Position numbers and translations under genes: made by a program. The notes below the pieces were generated by a model. It saw only the letters and a program-made list of their open reading frames with translations, was not told the origin of the DNA and did no database searches. A DNA stretch of 6,068 nt from the NCBI GenBank assembly GCA_947460065.1, contig CANHGF010000170.1:1-6068 (forward strand). The letters are read 5' to 3'. This document shows, piece by piece, positions 1 through 6,068 of the stretch. The stretch comes from Comamonadaceae bacterium (GTDB lineage Bacteria; Pseudomonadota; Gammaproteobacteria; Burkholderiales; Burkholderiaceae_C). Every line of letters starts with the position of its first letter. Position 1 is the stretch's first letter.

Positions 1-98
1 GACCCACCGCGAGGCTTTCGAACTACGCCAACAAGGCCGCCTTGCGCAGGCCCTGCCTACAATACAGTTTTACCCTGACAGCGGTCCAGCCCTGACCC
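1..98 (+). other. Leader upstream of gspL, no recognisable gene
   Basis: All three forward frames are short and close before or just inside gspL: TGA at 76-78 in frame 1, TGA at 93-95 in frame 3, and a stop at about 128-130 in frame 2. None of the three translations resembles the GspK C-terminus that would be expected from the usual K-L order. The frame-3 stop lies 3 bases before the gspL ATG, a spacing typical of operon neighbours, so the tail of an upstream gene (divergent GspK or other) cannot be excluded. The alternative is a true promoter-containing leader. I cannot decide between them from 98 bases. Confidence 0.4.
58..63 (+). promoter_or_regulatory. Possible -10 box (TACAAT) for gspL
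   Basis: TACAAT matches the sigma-70 -10 consensus at 5 of 6 positions and stands out in GC-rich DNA. It lies 35 bases before the gspL ATG, which would give a 5' leader of roughly 30 bases. No convincing -35 box exists at 16-18 bases spacing: the nearest TTG (TTGCGC, 42-47) is only 10 bases away. It is therefore a weak candidate, perhaps for an L-M-N-D-E transcript separate from the pseudopilin genes. Confidence 0.3.
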
Positions 99-1307
99 AT
101 GAGCCTCCTCCTCGCCTGCCCGCCAACTGATCCGCGAGAGCCCTGGTCTGCCTGGCTGATCACCAGCGGCCTCGACAGGCCCGAGGGCTTGAGGCCGTCG
201 GATGCCCGGCGTCTCGAGGGCCTGCCCGAACAATGGCCGGCTGCGCGGGAACTGGTTTTGGTCGTGCCGGCTGCCATGCTGTCTTGGCACCAGGCGACGC
301 TGCCGCGCTTGCCCAAGCAACGCTGGCAGCAGGCTCTGGCCGGCTTGCTGGAAGACCAACTGCTGAGCGAGCCTTCGCAGCTGCACATGGCCCTGGCCCC
401 GGGCGCACAAGCTGGCACGACCAGCTGGGTAGCGGTATGCCAAAAAACCTGGCTGCAAGAGGCCCTCGCCGTGCTGAACGCAGCCGGACGCAGTGTGCAA
501 AGGATCGTCCCTGAATTTGAACCCGGGGCGACCGCTACGTATCTTATCGGTCAGGCCGAGCAGGCCCAACTGGTGCACGTCGATGAGCAAGGGGTGTTGG
601 TGGCCCACCTGCGCCAGCCCCTGCACGAAGCCCTGCAAAGCTGGGCCGCGACACTGGCCAACGCCAAATCTGCGCCCCTGTGGGCCGAACCCGCATTGGC
701 CGAGGCGGCGCAGGAAGGGCTGCATCGGCCAGCTCAGTTGATCAGTCCCGCCCAGCGCCTATGGCAGGCAGCGCAGTCCGATTGGAATCTGGCGCAGTTC
801 GATCTGGCAGCCAAGGCCGGCGGCCAAGGGCGCCAAAAGGTGCTGCGGGCCTGGTCCCAAGTCTGGCAGTCTGCTCAGTGGCGTCCCCTGCGCTGGGGCC
901 TGCTGGTGCTGGTTCTGGCACAGGCGCTGGGGCTGATGGGCTGGGCCTGGCAGGAGTCGAGCCAGCAAAAATCGCGGCAGCAAGAGATACAGGCCATCCT
1001 GCGCAGCAGCTTCCCGCAGGTCAAGCTCATCATCGAGCCGGTGCAGCAAATGCAGCGCGAGGTGCAGGCCCTGGCCCTGGCCAGCGGTAGCCCGCAGGCC
1101 GGCGACCTGGGGGTGATGCTTTCCGTGCTGGCGCAAGCCGGCGCGCCGCCGATCAAGCGCCTGGACTACAGCAGCGGGCAGTTGGCGCTGGGCGACTGGC
1201 CCTTGCCAGCGTCTCAGGTGGCAACGCTTCAATCGGCCCTGGCCCTGCGCGGCTACCAGTTGCAAGGCCAGGGCCAGCAGTGGCAAATGTTAGTGCGTTC
1301 GCCATGA
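99..1307 (+). CDS. gspL: Type II secretion inner-membrane platform protein GspL
   Basis: This 402-residue protein is GspL, the bitopic inner-membrane protein that anchors the ATPase GspE through its cytoplasmic actin-like domain and pairs with GspM in the periplasm. The cytoplasmic part spans about residues 1-260 and contains the family-like stretches ELVLVVPAAMLSWHQATLP (51-69), LLEDQLLSEPSQLHMA (83-98) and the NLAQFDL segment (230-236), which corresponds to the conserved N-L-x-x-G-x-F region. One hydrophobic helix at about 265-284 (GLLVLVLAQALGLMGWAW) is the membrane anchor. A Gln-rich, likely coiled, stretch (285-325) follows, then the small periplasmic ferredoxin-like domain (about 330-402). 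Length is normal for the family. ATG at 99 is the first possible start because a TGA at 93-95 closes the frame; no strong Shine-Dalgarno is visible. The stop overlaps the gspM start. Identification rests on domain plan, motifs and the neighbouring gsp genes. Confidence 0.93.
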   Translation: MSLLLACPPTDPREPWSAWLITSGLDRPEGLRPSDARRLEGLPEQWPAARELVLVVPAAMLSWHQATLPRLPKQRWQQALAGLLEDQLLSEPSQLHMALAPGAQAGTTSWVAVCQKTWLQEALAVLNAAGRSVQRIVPEFEPGATATYLIGQAEQAQLVHVDEQGVLVAHLRQPLHEALQSWAATLANAKSAPLWAEPALAEAAQEGLHRPAQLISPAQRLWQAAQSDWNLAQFDLAAKAGGQGRQKVLRAWSQVWQSAQWRPLRWGLLVLVLAQALGLMGWAWQESSQQKSRQQEIQAILRSSFPQVKLIIEPVQQMQREVQALALASGSPQAGDLGVMLSVLAQAGAPPIKRLDYSSGQLALGDWPLPASQVATLQSALALRGYQLQGQGQQWQMLVRSP

Positions 1308-1774
1308 ACCCAGTCCTGATCAGGGCCCGGCAACTGTGGCAGTCACGCCTTCCGCGCGAGCGGCTGCTGCTGTCGGCTGCGGCCGCAGTGGTGCTGGTCG
1401 CGCTGTTCTGGACTTTCGCACTGGGGCCGGCCTGGCGGCTGTGGCAGCAGGCACCAGGCAGCCGCCTACAGGCCGAGCAGCAGCGCAGCATCATGCTGGC
1501 GCTGCAAGCTCGTGCGCAGGCCCTGCAAAAACAGGCCCGCATCGATCCGGCGCAGAGCCGGGACGCCTTGAGCAAGTCGGTCAAGGATTTGGGCGCTCAG
1601 CTCAGCAGCGAGGGCCAACGGGTGACCGTCGACCTGCCGCGCGTTCCCATCGCCGCCTTGGCGGCCTGGCTGCAAGCGCTCGGCCCGCAGATCGGTGCCC
1701 GGGTGGTGCAAGCCAATTTGCAGGAGAGCGAGCCTGGTTTCTGGACGGGCCGCATGACCTTGGAATTGCCCTGA
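1304..1774 (+). CDS. gspM: Type II secretion inner-membrane protein GspM
   Basis: This 156-residue protein is GspM, which forms the inner-membrane platform with GspL and helps stabilise the GspE-GspL assembly. The N-terminus is short and basic (RARQLWQSRLPRERLLL, 7-23). A single membrane helix follows at about 21-41 (LLLSAAAAVVLVALFWTFAL), then an Ala/Gln-rich, probably coiled region (45-80) and a small periplasmic ferredoxin-like domain ending in WTGRMTLELP, the usual W-x-G-x-x-x-L-x-L-P close of this family. I chose ATG 1304, which overlaps the gspL stop as ATGA (1304-1307). That arrangement implies translational coupling, and it puts the start just ahead of the basic N-terminus. An upstream in-frame GTG at 1280 would add eight residues inside gspL and is less likely. 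The length is typical. Confidence 0.92.
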   Translation: MNPVLIRARQLWQSRLPRERLLLSAAAAVVLVALFWTFALGPAWRLWQQAPGSRLQAEQQRSIMLALQARAQALQKQARIDPAQSRDALSKSVKDLGAQLSSEGQRVTVDLPRVPIAALAAWLQALGPQIGARVVQANLQESEPGFWTGRMTLELP

Positions 1775-1776
1775 CC

Positions 1777-2469
1777 ATGGCCAGACGCGAACCTGCTGTC
1801 TCCGACCGACAAGCCCGAGTCAGGCCGGGCGCGCGGGCTGGATCCTGGCTTGCGGCCTGCTTGGGATTACTGCTGGGCTTAAGCCTGGCGCTGCTCGCCC
1901 TGGCGCCGGCGCGCTGGCTCGCTGCCGGGGTGGCCGCCAGCGGCCATCTGCAACTGCTGGACGCGCGGGGCACCGTCTGGCAGGGATCGGGGCGGCTGCT
2001 GCTTACCGGCGGGCCGGGCAGCCGCGATCGGGCCCCGCTGCCCGAACGCATCGAGTGGCGGCTGGGCCTGAACTGGAACGCTGTGAACCTGGACCTCAAG
2101 GCCCTGTGCTGCATGAGCCAGCCGCTGCGCATCAGCCTGGGCTGGGAGGGCGGCGCTGCGCGCCTGAGCCTGGCCGACCAACAATCGCTCTGGCCGGCCG
2201 ACATCCTCAGCGGCCTGGGCACGCCCTGGAACACCCTAAAGCCCAGCGGCACGCTGCAATTGCAGACGCAGGGCCTGCATTGGCGATGGAACGCGGGTCA
2301 GGCCCAGTTGCAGGGCGCAGCCATGCTGGATCTGCAAAACCTGGGTTCGGCCCTATCCACCGTCAGTCCTATGGGCAATTACCGCTTGAACCTGCAAGCG
2401 GCCCAACAGGTTCAGGTCACACTCACCACCGTCGAAGGCGCCCTGCAACTGCAGGGGCAGGGGCAATGA
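1777..2469 (+). CDS. gspN: Type II secretion protein GspN, cut short by in-frame TGA
   Basis: As written this frame gives 230 residues of GspN, an accessory T2SS inner-membrane protein present in only some systems; homologues have been linked to the GspL-GspM complex or the secretin and are dispensable in some species. The N-terminus is basic, followed by a membrane helix at about 24-44 (WLAACLGLLLGLSLALLALAP). The large periplasmic part carries the GspN signature ARGTVWQGSGRL (63-74), a vicinal Cys pair at 111-112 and the segment LGTPWNTLKPSGTLQL (147-162). Translation halts at TGA 2467-2469 (codon 231), yet the same frame continues to 2595 with 41 more residues that are plainly the GspN C-terminus; with the TGA read through, the protein would be 272 residues, about normal for the family. 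Trp (TGG) is expected at this position, so this looks like a TGG-to-TGA nonsense change or a sequencing error. The ATG lies two bases after the gspM stop. Confidence 0.88.
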   Translation: MARREPAVSDRQARVRPGARAGSWLAACLGLLLGLSLALLALAPARWLAAGVAASGHLQLLDARGTVWQGSGRLLLTGGPGSRDRAPLPERIEWRLGLNWNAVNLDLKALCCMSQPLRISLGWEGGAARLSLADQQSLWPADILSGLGTPWNTLKPSGTLQLQTQGLHWRWNAGQAQLQGAAMLDLQNLGSALSTVSPMGNYRLNLQAAQQVQVTLTTVEGALQLQGQGQ

Positions 2470-2595
2470 CTGGCCGGGCGCTGGCGCTTTCAAGGCCAGG
2501 CCAGCACCGAGCCGGCGCTGGAGCCGGCGCTGGGCAATGTGCTCAATATCATCGGACGGCGCGAGGGCGCGCGCTCCAATATCACCATCGGTTGA
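2470..2595 (+). pseudogene. gspN: Severed C-terminal part of gspN beyond the premature stop
   Basis: This stretch continues the gspN frame (frame 1) directly after the TGA at 2467-2469. It encodes 41 residues, opening LAGRWRFQGQA and closing LGNVLNIIGRREGARSNITI-Gly, then TGA at 2593-2595. The pattern F-x-G-x-A followed about ten residues later by L-x-N-x-L-N-I-I-G-R-R is the conserved end of GspN in Burkholderiales. It has no start codon or ribosome binding site of its own in this frame, so it would be made only by readthrough of the TGA or if the TGA is an error. Its preserved sequence suggests that the interruption is recent, artefactual or suppressed. The entire gene would span 1777-2595. 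Confidence 0.85.
2509..2532 (+). repeat. Perfect 12-bp tandem duplication
   Basis: GAGCCGGCGCTG occurs twice, end to end (2509-2520 and 2521-2532). It encodes Glu-Pro-Ala-Leu twice (residues 245-252 of the full gspN frame) and keeps the frame. Replication slippage is the simple explanation. It lies in the part of gspN downstream of the premature stop. Confidence 0.9.
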
Positions 2596-2598
2596 GGG
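2594..2598 (+). promoter_or_regulatory. Ribosome binding site of gspD (GAGGG)
   Basis: GAGGG lies 7 bases before ATG 2606 and overlaps the natural gspN stop (TGA 2593-2595). It is the clearest Shine-Dalgarno sequence in the window and decides the gspD start in favour of 2606 over any in-frame codon further upstream. Its overlap with the gspN stop suggests that gspD initiation was coupled to full-length gspN translation. Confidence 0.75.
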
Positions 2599-2605
2599 TC
2601 TCCCC

Positions 2606-4792
2606 ATGAATCGCAACACCGTCCCGACCGCAGCCGCGCTCAGCTTGGCACTGTCGGCCATCGCCTGGGCGCAAAGTCCAACACTGCCGCCGCGCACCGC
2701 AGCGGCCAATCCCCCCGGGCCGCCCCCGGCAAGCGCGGCAGGTCCGGTGGTGGCCAGCCCACCGACAGCAGCGGCCCGGCTGGCCGCCGGCGATATGGTT
2801 TCGCTGAGCTTTAGCAACACCGATATTGGCGAGGTCGCCCGTGCCATGGCCCTGATCACCGGCCGCAGCGTGGTGCTCGACCCGCGGGTTAAAGGCACGG
2901 TCACCCTCAACACCGACCGCCCCGTCAGCAAGGCCACCGCCTACAACCAGTTCCTGGCTGCGCTGCGATTACAAGGTTTTGCCGTGGTGGAGACTGCAGG
3001 CCTTTACAAGGTGGTGCCCGAGGCGGAGGCCAAGCTGCAGGGCGGCAGCGTCACCGACAAGACACCCACCACAGTGGGTAACCAAATCGTCACCCAGATC
3101 TTCCGGCTCAGCCATGAAAGTGCCAACAACCTGGTGCCGGTGCTGCGCCCGCTGATCAGCCCCAACAACACCATCAACGTCAACCCGGGCAACAACTCGC
3201 TGGTGGTCACCGACTATGCCGACAACCTGCAGCGGGTCGGACGCATCATCGCCGCGCTGGACGTGCCCAACGCCAGCGACCTGGAAATTGTGGTGCTCAA
3301 GCACGCGATTGCAGCGGATCTGGTGCCACTGGTCAGCCGGCTGATCGAATCCCAAGGTGCTGCCACTGGCGCGCCGCAGGGCCAAGCCGACACCAGCTAC
3401 CGCACCACGCTGCTGGCCGAGCCCAGGGCCAACGCGGTCGTCATCCGGGCGGCCAACCCGGCCCGCCTGGCACTGGCCCGCAGCCTGGTCGAACGCCTGG
3501 ACCAGCCCAGCAGCCAGGCTGGCCCCAGCGGCAATATCCATGTGGTCTATCTCAAGAACGCCGACGCCACCAAGCTGGCAGTCACGCTGCGCGCAGCCAT
3601 CGCAGCGGCCGACGGCCGTACATCCGGTACTGCTCAGGCAAGCGCAGGTGCGCAGCAGACACCGGCCGGCAGTCCGGCAAGCAGCAGCACCGCCACTGCG
3701 CCCTCAACCGGCGGGCAAATTCAGGCCGACCCGGCCACCAACGCGCTGATCATCAGTGCGCCTGAGCCGCTGTACCGGCAATTGCGCGCCGTCATCGAAC
3801 AGCTCGACACCCGCCGGGCGCAGGTGCTGGTCGAGAGCCTGATCGTTGAGGTACGGGCCGACAAAGCCGAGGAATTCGGCATTCAATGGCAAGGCCCGCT
3901 GGGCAGCAAGGGCGACGGCACCATCGGTTTTCTGGGCACCAATTTCGGCACCGGCGGCAACAACATCATCACCCTGCAAACCCAGGGTGCCAGCGGCAGC
4001 GTCGCGCCAGGGCGCGGCATCAATTTCGGGTTTTTCAACCGCACTGGCGGCGTCTACACCCTGGGCATGCTGGGCCGCTTCCTACAGGAAAGTGGCGATG
4101 GCAACATCCTTTCTACGCCCACCTTGCTCACCCTGGACAACGAAGAGGCCAAGATCGTGGTCGGCCAGAATGTGCCCTTCATCACCGGCCAGTACACCAG
4201 CGCCAACTCCGGCTCGGGCGGCTCGGTCAATCCTTTCCAAACCATCGAGCGGCGCGATGTTGGCCTGACGCTGAGGGTCAAGCCGCAGATCAGTGAGAAC
4301 GGCACCGTCAAGCTGCAAATCTTCCAGGAAGTCTCCAGCATCTCGCCGACCACCAACTCCAGCGGCCTGATCACCAACAAGCGGTCGATCGAATCGAATG
4401 TGCTGGTCGAAGACGGCAGCGTGGTGGTGCTCGGTGGTTTGCTGCAGGACGAGTTTTCAGGCAACGAAGACAAGGTGCCCGGACTGGGCGACATTCCCCT
4501 GCTGGGCGTCCTTTTTCGCAACGAGTCGCGCAAACGCAGCAAGAGCAATTTGATGGTCTTTCTTCGGCCGGTGGTGGTGCGCGATGCCGCCGCCAGCCAA
4601 GCCCTGTCCATCGACCGCTACGACATGATGCGCGGCCTGCAGCAAGGTGCGCAGCCACCGGCCAGCCCGACCATGCGCGTACAAAGCGCGCCGATGCTGG
4701 CGCCAGTTGGCACGGGCAGCCCGCCTTCGGGCCTGGCCCCCGCATTGGCACCGGGTGCAGCGCCCGCCCCTGCGGCGCCAGCCAAGCCCTGA
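2606..4792 (+). CDS. gspD: Type II secretion outer-membrane secretin GspD
   Basis: This 728-residue protein is GspD, the multimeric outer-membrane channel through which folded exoproteins leave. A Sec signal peptide is visible (residues 1-22, cleavage after Ala-Trp-Ala), followed by a Pro/Ala-rich linker (24-60). Domains in order: N0 at about 63-142 (MVSLSFSNTDIGEVARAM onward), N1 at about 158-220, N2 at about 225-300 and N3 at about 308-402, the last interrupted by an Ala/Ser/Thr/Gly-rich loop at 337-370. The secretin core runs from about 405 to 660, with LVESLIVEV (408-416), the central-gate region VGQNVPFITGQY (519-530) and the secretin signature VPGLGDIPLLGVLFRN (624-639) followed by KSNLMVFLRPVVV (646-658). 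After a DRYDMMRGLQQ segment (670-680), typical of this family, the protein ends in a roughly 45-residue Pro/Ala-rich tail. I see no clear pilotin-binding S-domain. The start is supported by GAGGG at 2594-2598 and by the signal peptide. Length is within the family range. Confidence 0.96.
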   Translation: MNRNTVPTAAALSLALSAIAWAQSPTLPPRTAAANPPGPPPASAAGPVVASPPTAAARLAAGDMVSLSFSNTDIGEVARAMALITGRSVVLDPRVKGTVTLNTDRPVSKATAYNQFLAALRLQGFAVVETAGLYKVVPEAEAKLQGGSVTDKTPTTVGNQIVTQIFRLSHESANNLVPVLRPLISPNNTINVNPGNNSLVVTDYADNLQRVGRIIAALDVPNASDLEIVVLKHAIAADLVPLVSRLIESQGAATGAPQGQADTSYRTTLLAEPRANAVVIRAANPARLALARSLVERLDQPSSQAGPSGNIHVVYLKNADATKLAVTLRAAIAAADGRTSGTAQASAGAQQTPAGSPASSSTATAPSTGGQIQADPATNALIISAPEPLYRQLRAVIEQLDTRRAQVLVESLIVEVRADKAEEFGIQWQGPLGSKGDGTIGFLGTNFGTGGNNIITLQTQGASGSVAPGRGINFGFFNRTGGVYTLGMLGRFLQESGDGNILSTPTLLTLDNEEAKIVVGQNVPFITGQYTSANSGSGGSVNPFQTIERRDVGLTLRVKPQISENGTVKLQIFQEVSSISPTTNSSGLITNKRSIESNVLVEDGSVVVLGGLLQDEFSGNEDKVPGLGDIPLLGVLFRNESRKRSKSNLMVFLRPVVVRDAAASQALSIDRYDMMRGLQQGAQPPASPTMRVQSAPMLAPVGTGSPPSGLAPALAPGAAPAPAAPAKP

Positions 4793-4796
4793 GGCC

Positions 4797-6068
4797 ATGC
4801 GTTACCTCTTGCCCTATGCCTTTGCCCGCAGCGCCGAGCTGCTGCTGGGCGAAAACGGCGGCCGCCTGACTTTGTGGGTCAGCGGGCGCAGCCAGCGCCA
4901 GTCCCTGGCCGAGGTGATGCGCTGCCACGGCAGCGGGGCCATGCCGCTGGAGCTGGAACACCTGCCGGCTGAAGAATTGGTGCAGCGCATCAGCAGCGTT
5001 TACGCGCAGGGGGAGTCGAGCGCGGCGGCGGTGGTCAACCAAGTGCAGTCCGATGTGGACCTGTCGCGCATGATGCAAGAGTTGCCGGCGGTGGAAGACC
5101 TGCTGGAGATGGCCGATGATGCGCCCATCATCCGCATGCTCAACGCCCTGCTCACCCAGGCCGCCCGCGACGGTGCCAGCGACATCCACATCGAACCCTA
5201 TGAGCAGCACTCTTCGGTGCGCTTTCGCATCGACGGCACGCTGCGCGAGGTGGTGCAGCCCCATCGCGGGCTCCACGCGGCCCTGATCTCGCGCCTGAAG
5301 ATCATGGCTGAGCTCGACATCGCTGAAAAGCGCCTACCGCAAGACGGCCGCATCTCGCTGCGCATCGGCACCCGCGCGGTCGATGTGCGCGTCTCCACCC
5401 TGCCCAGCGCGCATGGCGAGCGGGCGGTGCTGCGCCTGCTCGACAAGTCCGGCCAACGCCTTCGCCTGCGCGATGTGGGCATGCAGGGTCAGACCCTGAG
5501 CCGCTTCGAAACGCTGGTGCAGCAGCCTCACGGTCTGGTACTGGTCACCGGTCCAACCGGCTCGGGCAAGACCACCACGCTGTATGCGGCCCTGGGTGAG
5601 CTCGACGCCACGCGCAGCAACATCATGACGGTGGAAGACCCCATCGAGTACGAGCTGCCCGGGATCGGTCAGACCCAGGTCAACGCGCGCATCGAGCTGG
5701 ACTTTGCGCGCGCGCTGCGGGCCATCTTGCGGCAGGACCCGGACATCATCATGATCGGCGAGATCCGCGACTTTGAAACCGCGCAGATCGCCATCCAGGC
5801 CTCGCTGACCGGCCACCTGGTGCTGGCCACCTTGCACACCAATGACGCCGTCAGCGCGGTCACCCGGCTCACCGACATGGGCATCGAGCCCTTCTTGCTG
5901 AGCTCCTCTCTATTGGGCGTGCTAGCCCAGCGTCTGGTGCGCAAGCTGTGCAGCCATTGCCAGGGCAGCGGCTGCACGCACTGCGGGCACAGCGGATTTA
6001 GCGGACGCACCGGGATTTTTGAACTGCTGGCTACTGACGAAGCCATCCGCGGCTTGATCCACGAGCGA
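4797..6068 (+). CDS. gspE: Type II secretion ATPase GspE (3' end beyond window)
   Basis: The first 424 residues of GspE, the hexameric cytoplasmic ATPase that powers pseudopilus assembly; the frame is open at the right edge, with probably a few dozen residues missing. A short N1E domain (about 1-75) is followed by N2E, with LPAVEDLLEMADDAPIIRML (97-115 region), ASDIHIEP (127-134) and AEKRLPQDGRISLRI (176-190). The ATPase core has Walker A GPTGSGKT (252-259), the Asp box TVEDPIEYELPGIGQTQV (278-295), Walker B DPDIIMIGEIRD (314-325) and the His box TGHLVLATLHTND (338-350). A four-cysteine zinc motif follows (Cys 385, 388, 393, 396) and then GRTGIFEL (403-410). The spacing between the two Cys pairs is only four residues, much shorter than the classical GspE form. 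ATG 4797 is 4 bases after the gspD stop, with GAGG at 4791-4794 too close to be an ideal Shine-Dalgarno; the MRYLLPYAFAR opening fits the family. The N-terminal domain would dock on GspL, encoded four genes upstream. Confidence 0.96.
   Translation, partial: MRYLLPYAFARSAELLLGENGGRLTLWVSGRSQRQSLAEVMRCHGSGAMPLELEHLPAEELVQRISSVYAQGESSAAAVVNQVQSDVDLSRMMQELPAVEDLLEMADDAPIIRMLNALLTQAARDGASDIHIEPYEQHSSVRFRIDGTLREVVQPHRGLHAALISRLKIMAELDIAEKRLPQDGRISLRIGTRAVDVRVSTLPSAHGERAVLRLLDKSGQRLRLRDVGMQGQTLSRFETLVQQPHGLVLVTGPTGSGKTTTLYAALGELDATRSNIMTVEDPIEYELPGIGQTQVNARIELDFARALRAILRQDPDIIMIGEIRDFETAQIAIQASLTGHLVLATLHTNDAVSAVTRLTDMGIEPFLLSSSLLGVLAQRLVRKLCSHCQGSGCTHCGHSGFSGRTGIFELLATDEAIRGLIHER

Noticed and set aside
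33..43. Small inverted repeat AAGGC-C-GCCTT in the leader
   Set aside because: Five-base arms with a one-base spacer cannot form a stable hairpin and are expected by chance in GC-rich DNA; there is no T-tract.
57..725. 222-codon open frame on the minus strand under gspL
   Set aside because: It is an antisense shadow of gspL: no family motifs, and gspL accounts for the whole stretch.
1336..1776. Upstream extension of the gspN frame through gspM
   Set aside because: This part overlaps gspM in another frame and reads as Arg/Ala/Gly-rich shadow. The real GspN N-terminus with its membrane helix begins at ATG 1777, directly after the gspM stop.
2467..2469. TGA as selenocysteine or as a general Trp codon
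   Set aside because: Selenocysteine has no precedent in GspN and I see no obvious hairpin of the required kind just downstream. TGA is used as a normal terminator for gspL, gspM and gspD in the same window, while TGG serves Trp throughout.
2537..2605. Upstream extension of the gspD frame to a start at 2537
   Set aside because: It would place 23 non-signal residues in front of a clear signal peptide and overlap the gspN tail. ATG 2606 has a good GAGGG ribosome binding site.
4371..5276. 301-codon open frame on the minus strand across the gspD/gspE junction
   Set aside because: It lies antisense to two strongly conserved genes, its translation is rich in His, Arg, Gln and Ala as expected for a shadow of GC-rich codons, and it resembles no known family.

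Overview
The window is a piece of a type II secretion system (T2SS, general secretory pathway) operon. All genes are on the + strand in the order gspL - gspM - gspN - gspD - gspE, and gspE runs off the right edge. High GC, GC-rich third codon positions, the order L-M-N-D-E and the protein sequences (for example the MRYLLPYAFAR opening of GspE and the Cys-Cys pair in GspN) point to a betaproteobacterium of the order Burkholderiales, probably Comamonadaceae or a close relative. This placement comes from recalled family resemblance, not from a search.

Layout: 1-98 is a short leader with no gene I can recognise and a possible TACAAT -10 box. 99-1307 is gspL (inner-membrane actin-like platform protein). 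1304-1774 is gspM (its inner-membrane partner), with an ATGA start/stop overlap with gspL. 1777-2469 is gspN, interrupted by an in-frame TGA; the rest of its reading frame continues in the same frame to a second TGA at 2593-2595. 2606-4792 is gspD (outer-membrane secretin). 4797-6068 is the first 424 codons of gspE (the cytoplasmic secretion ATPase). Intergenic gaps are a few bases, so this is one co-transcribed unit. There is no tRNA, rRNA, mobile element, CRISPR array or convincing terminator, and no gene-free stretch over 300 bases.

The products belong to one envelope-spanning machine. GspE hydrolyses ATP at the cytoplasmic face and docks on the N-terminal domain of GspL. GspL and GspM form the inner-membrane platform. 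GspN is an accessory bitopic inner-membrane protein found in only some T2SSs. GspD forms the outer-membrane channel for folded exoproteins. GspF would be expected just downstream; the pseudopilins G-K are expected upstream or elsewhere.

I see no new system here. The most notable observation is the TGA at 2467-2469. It sits where GspN homologues are expected to carry Trp, the frame is intact on both sides, and the 41 residues beyond it are clearly the GspN C-terminus. A perfect 12-bp tandem repeat lies in that downstream part, and a 47-codon out-of-frame ORF exactly bridges the premature stop to the gspD start. GspE also has an unusually compact four-cysteine zinc motif.
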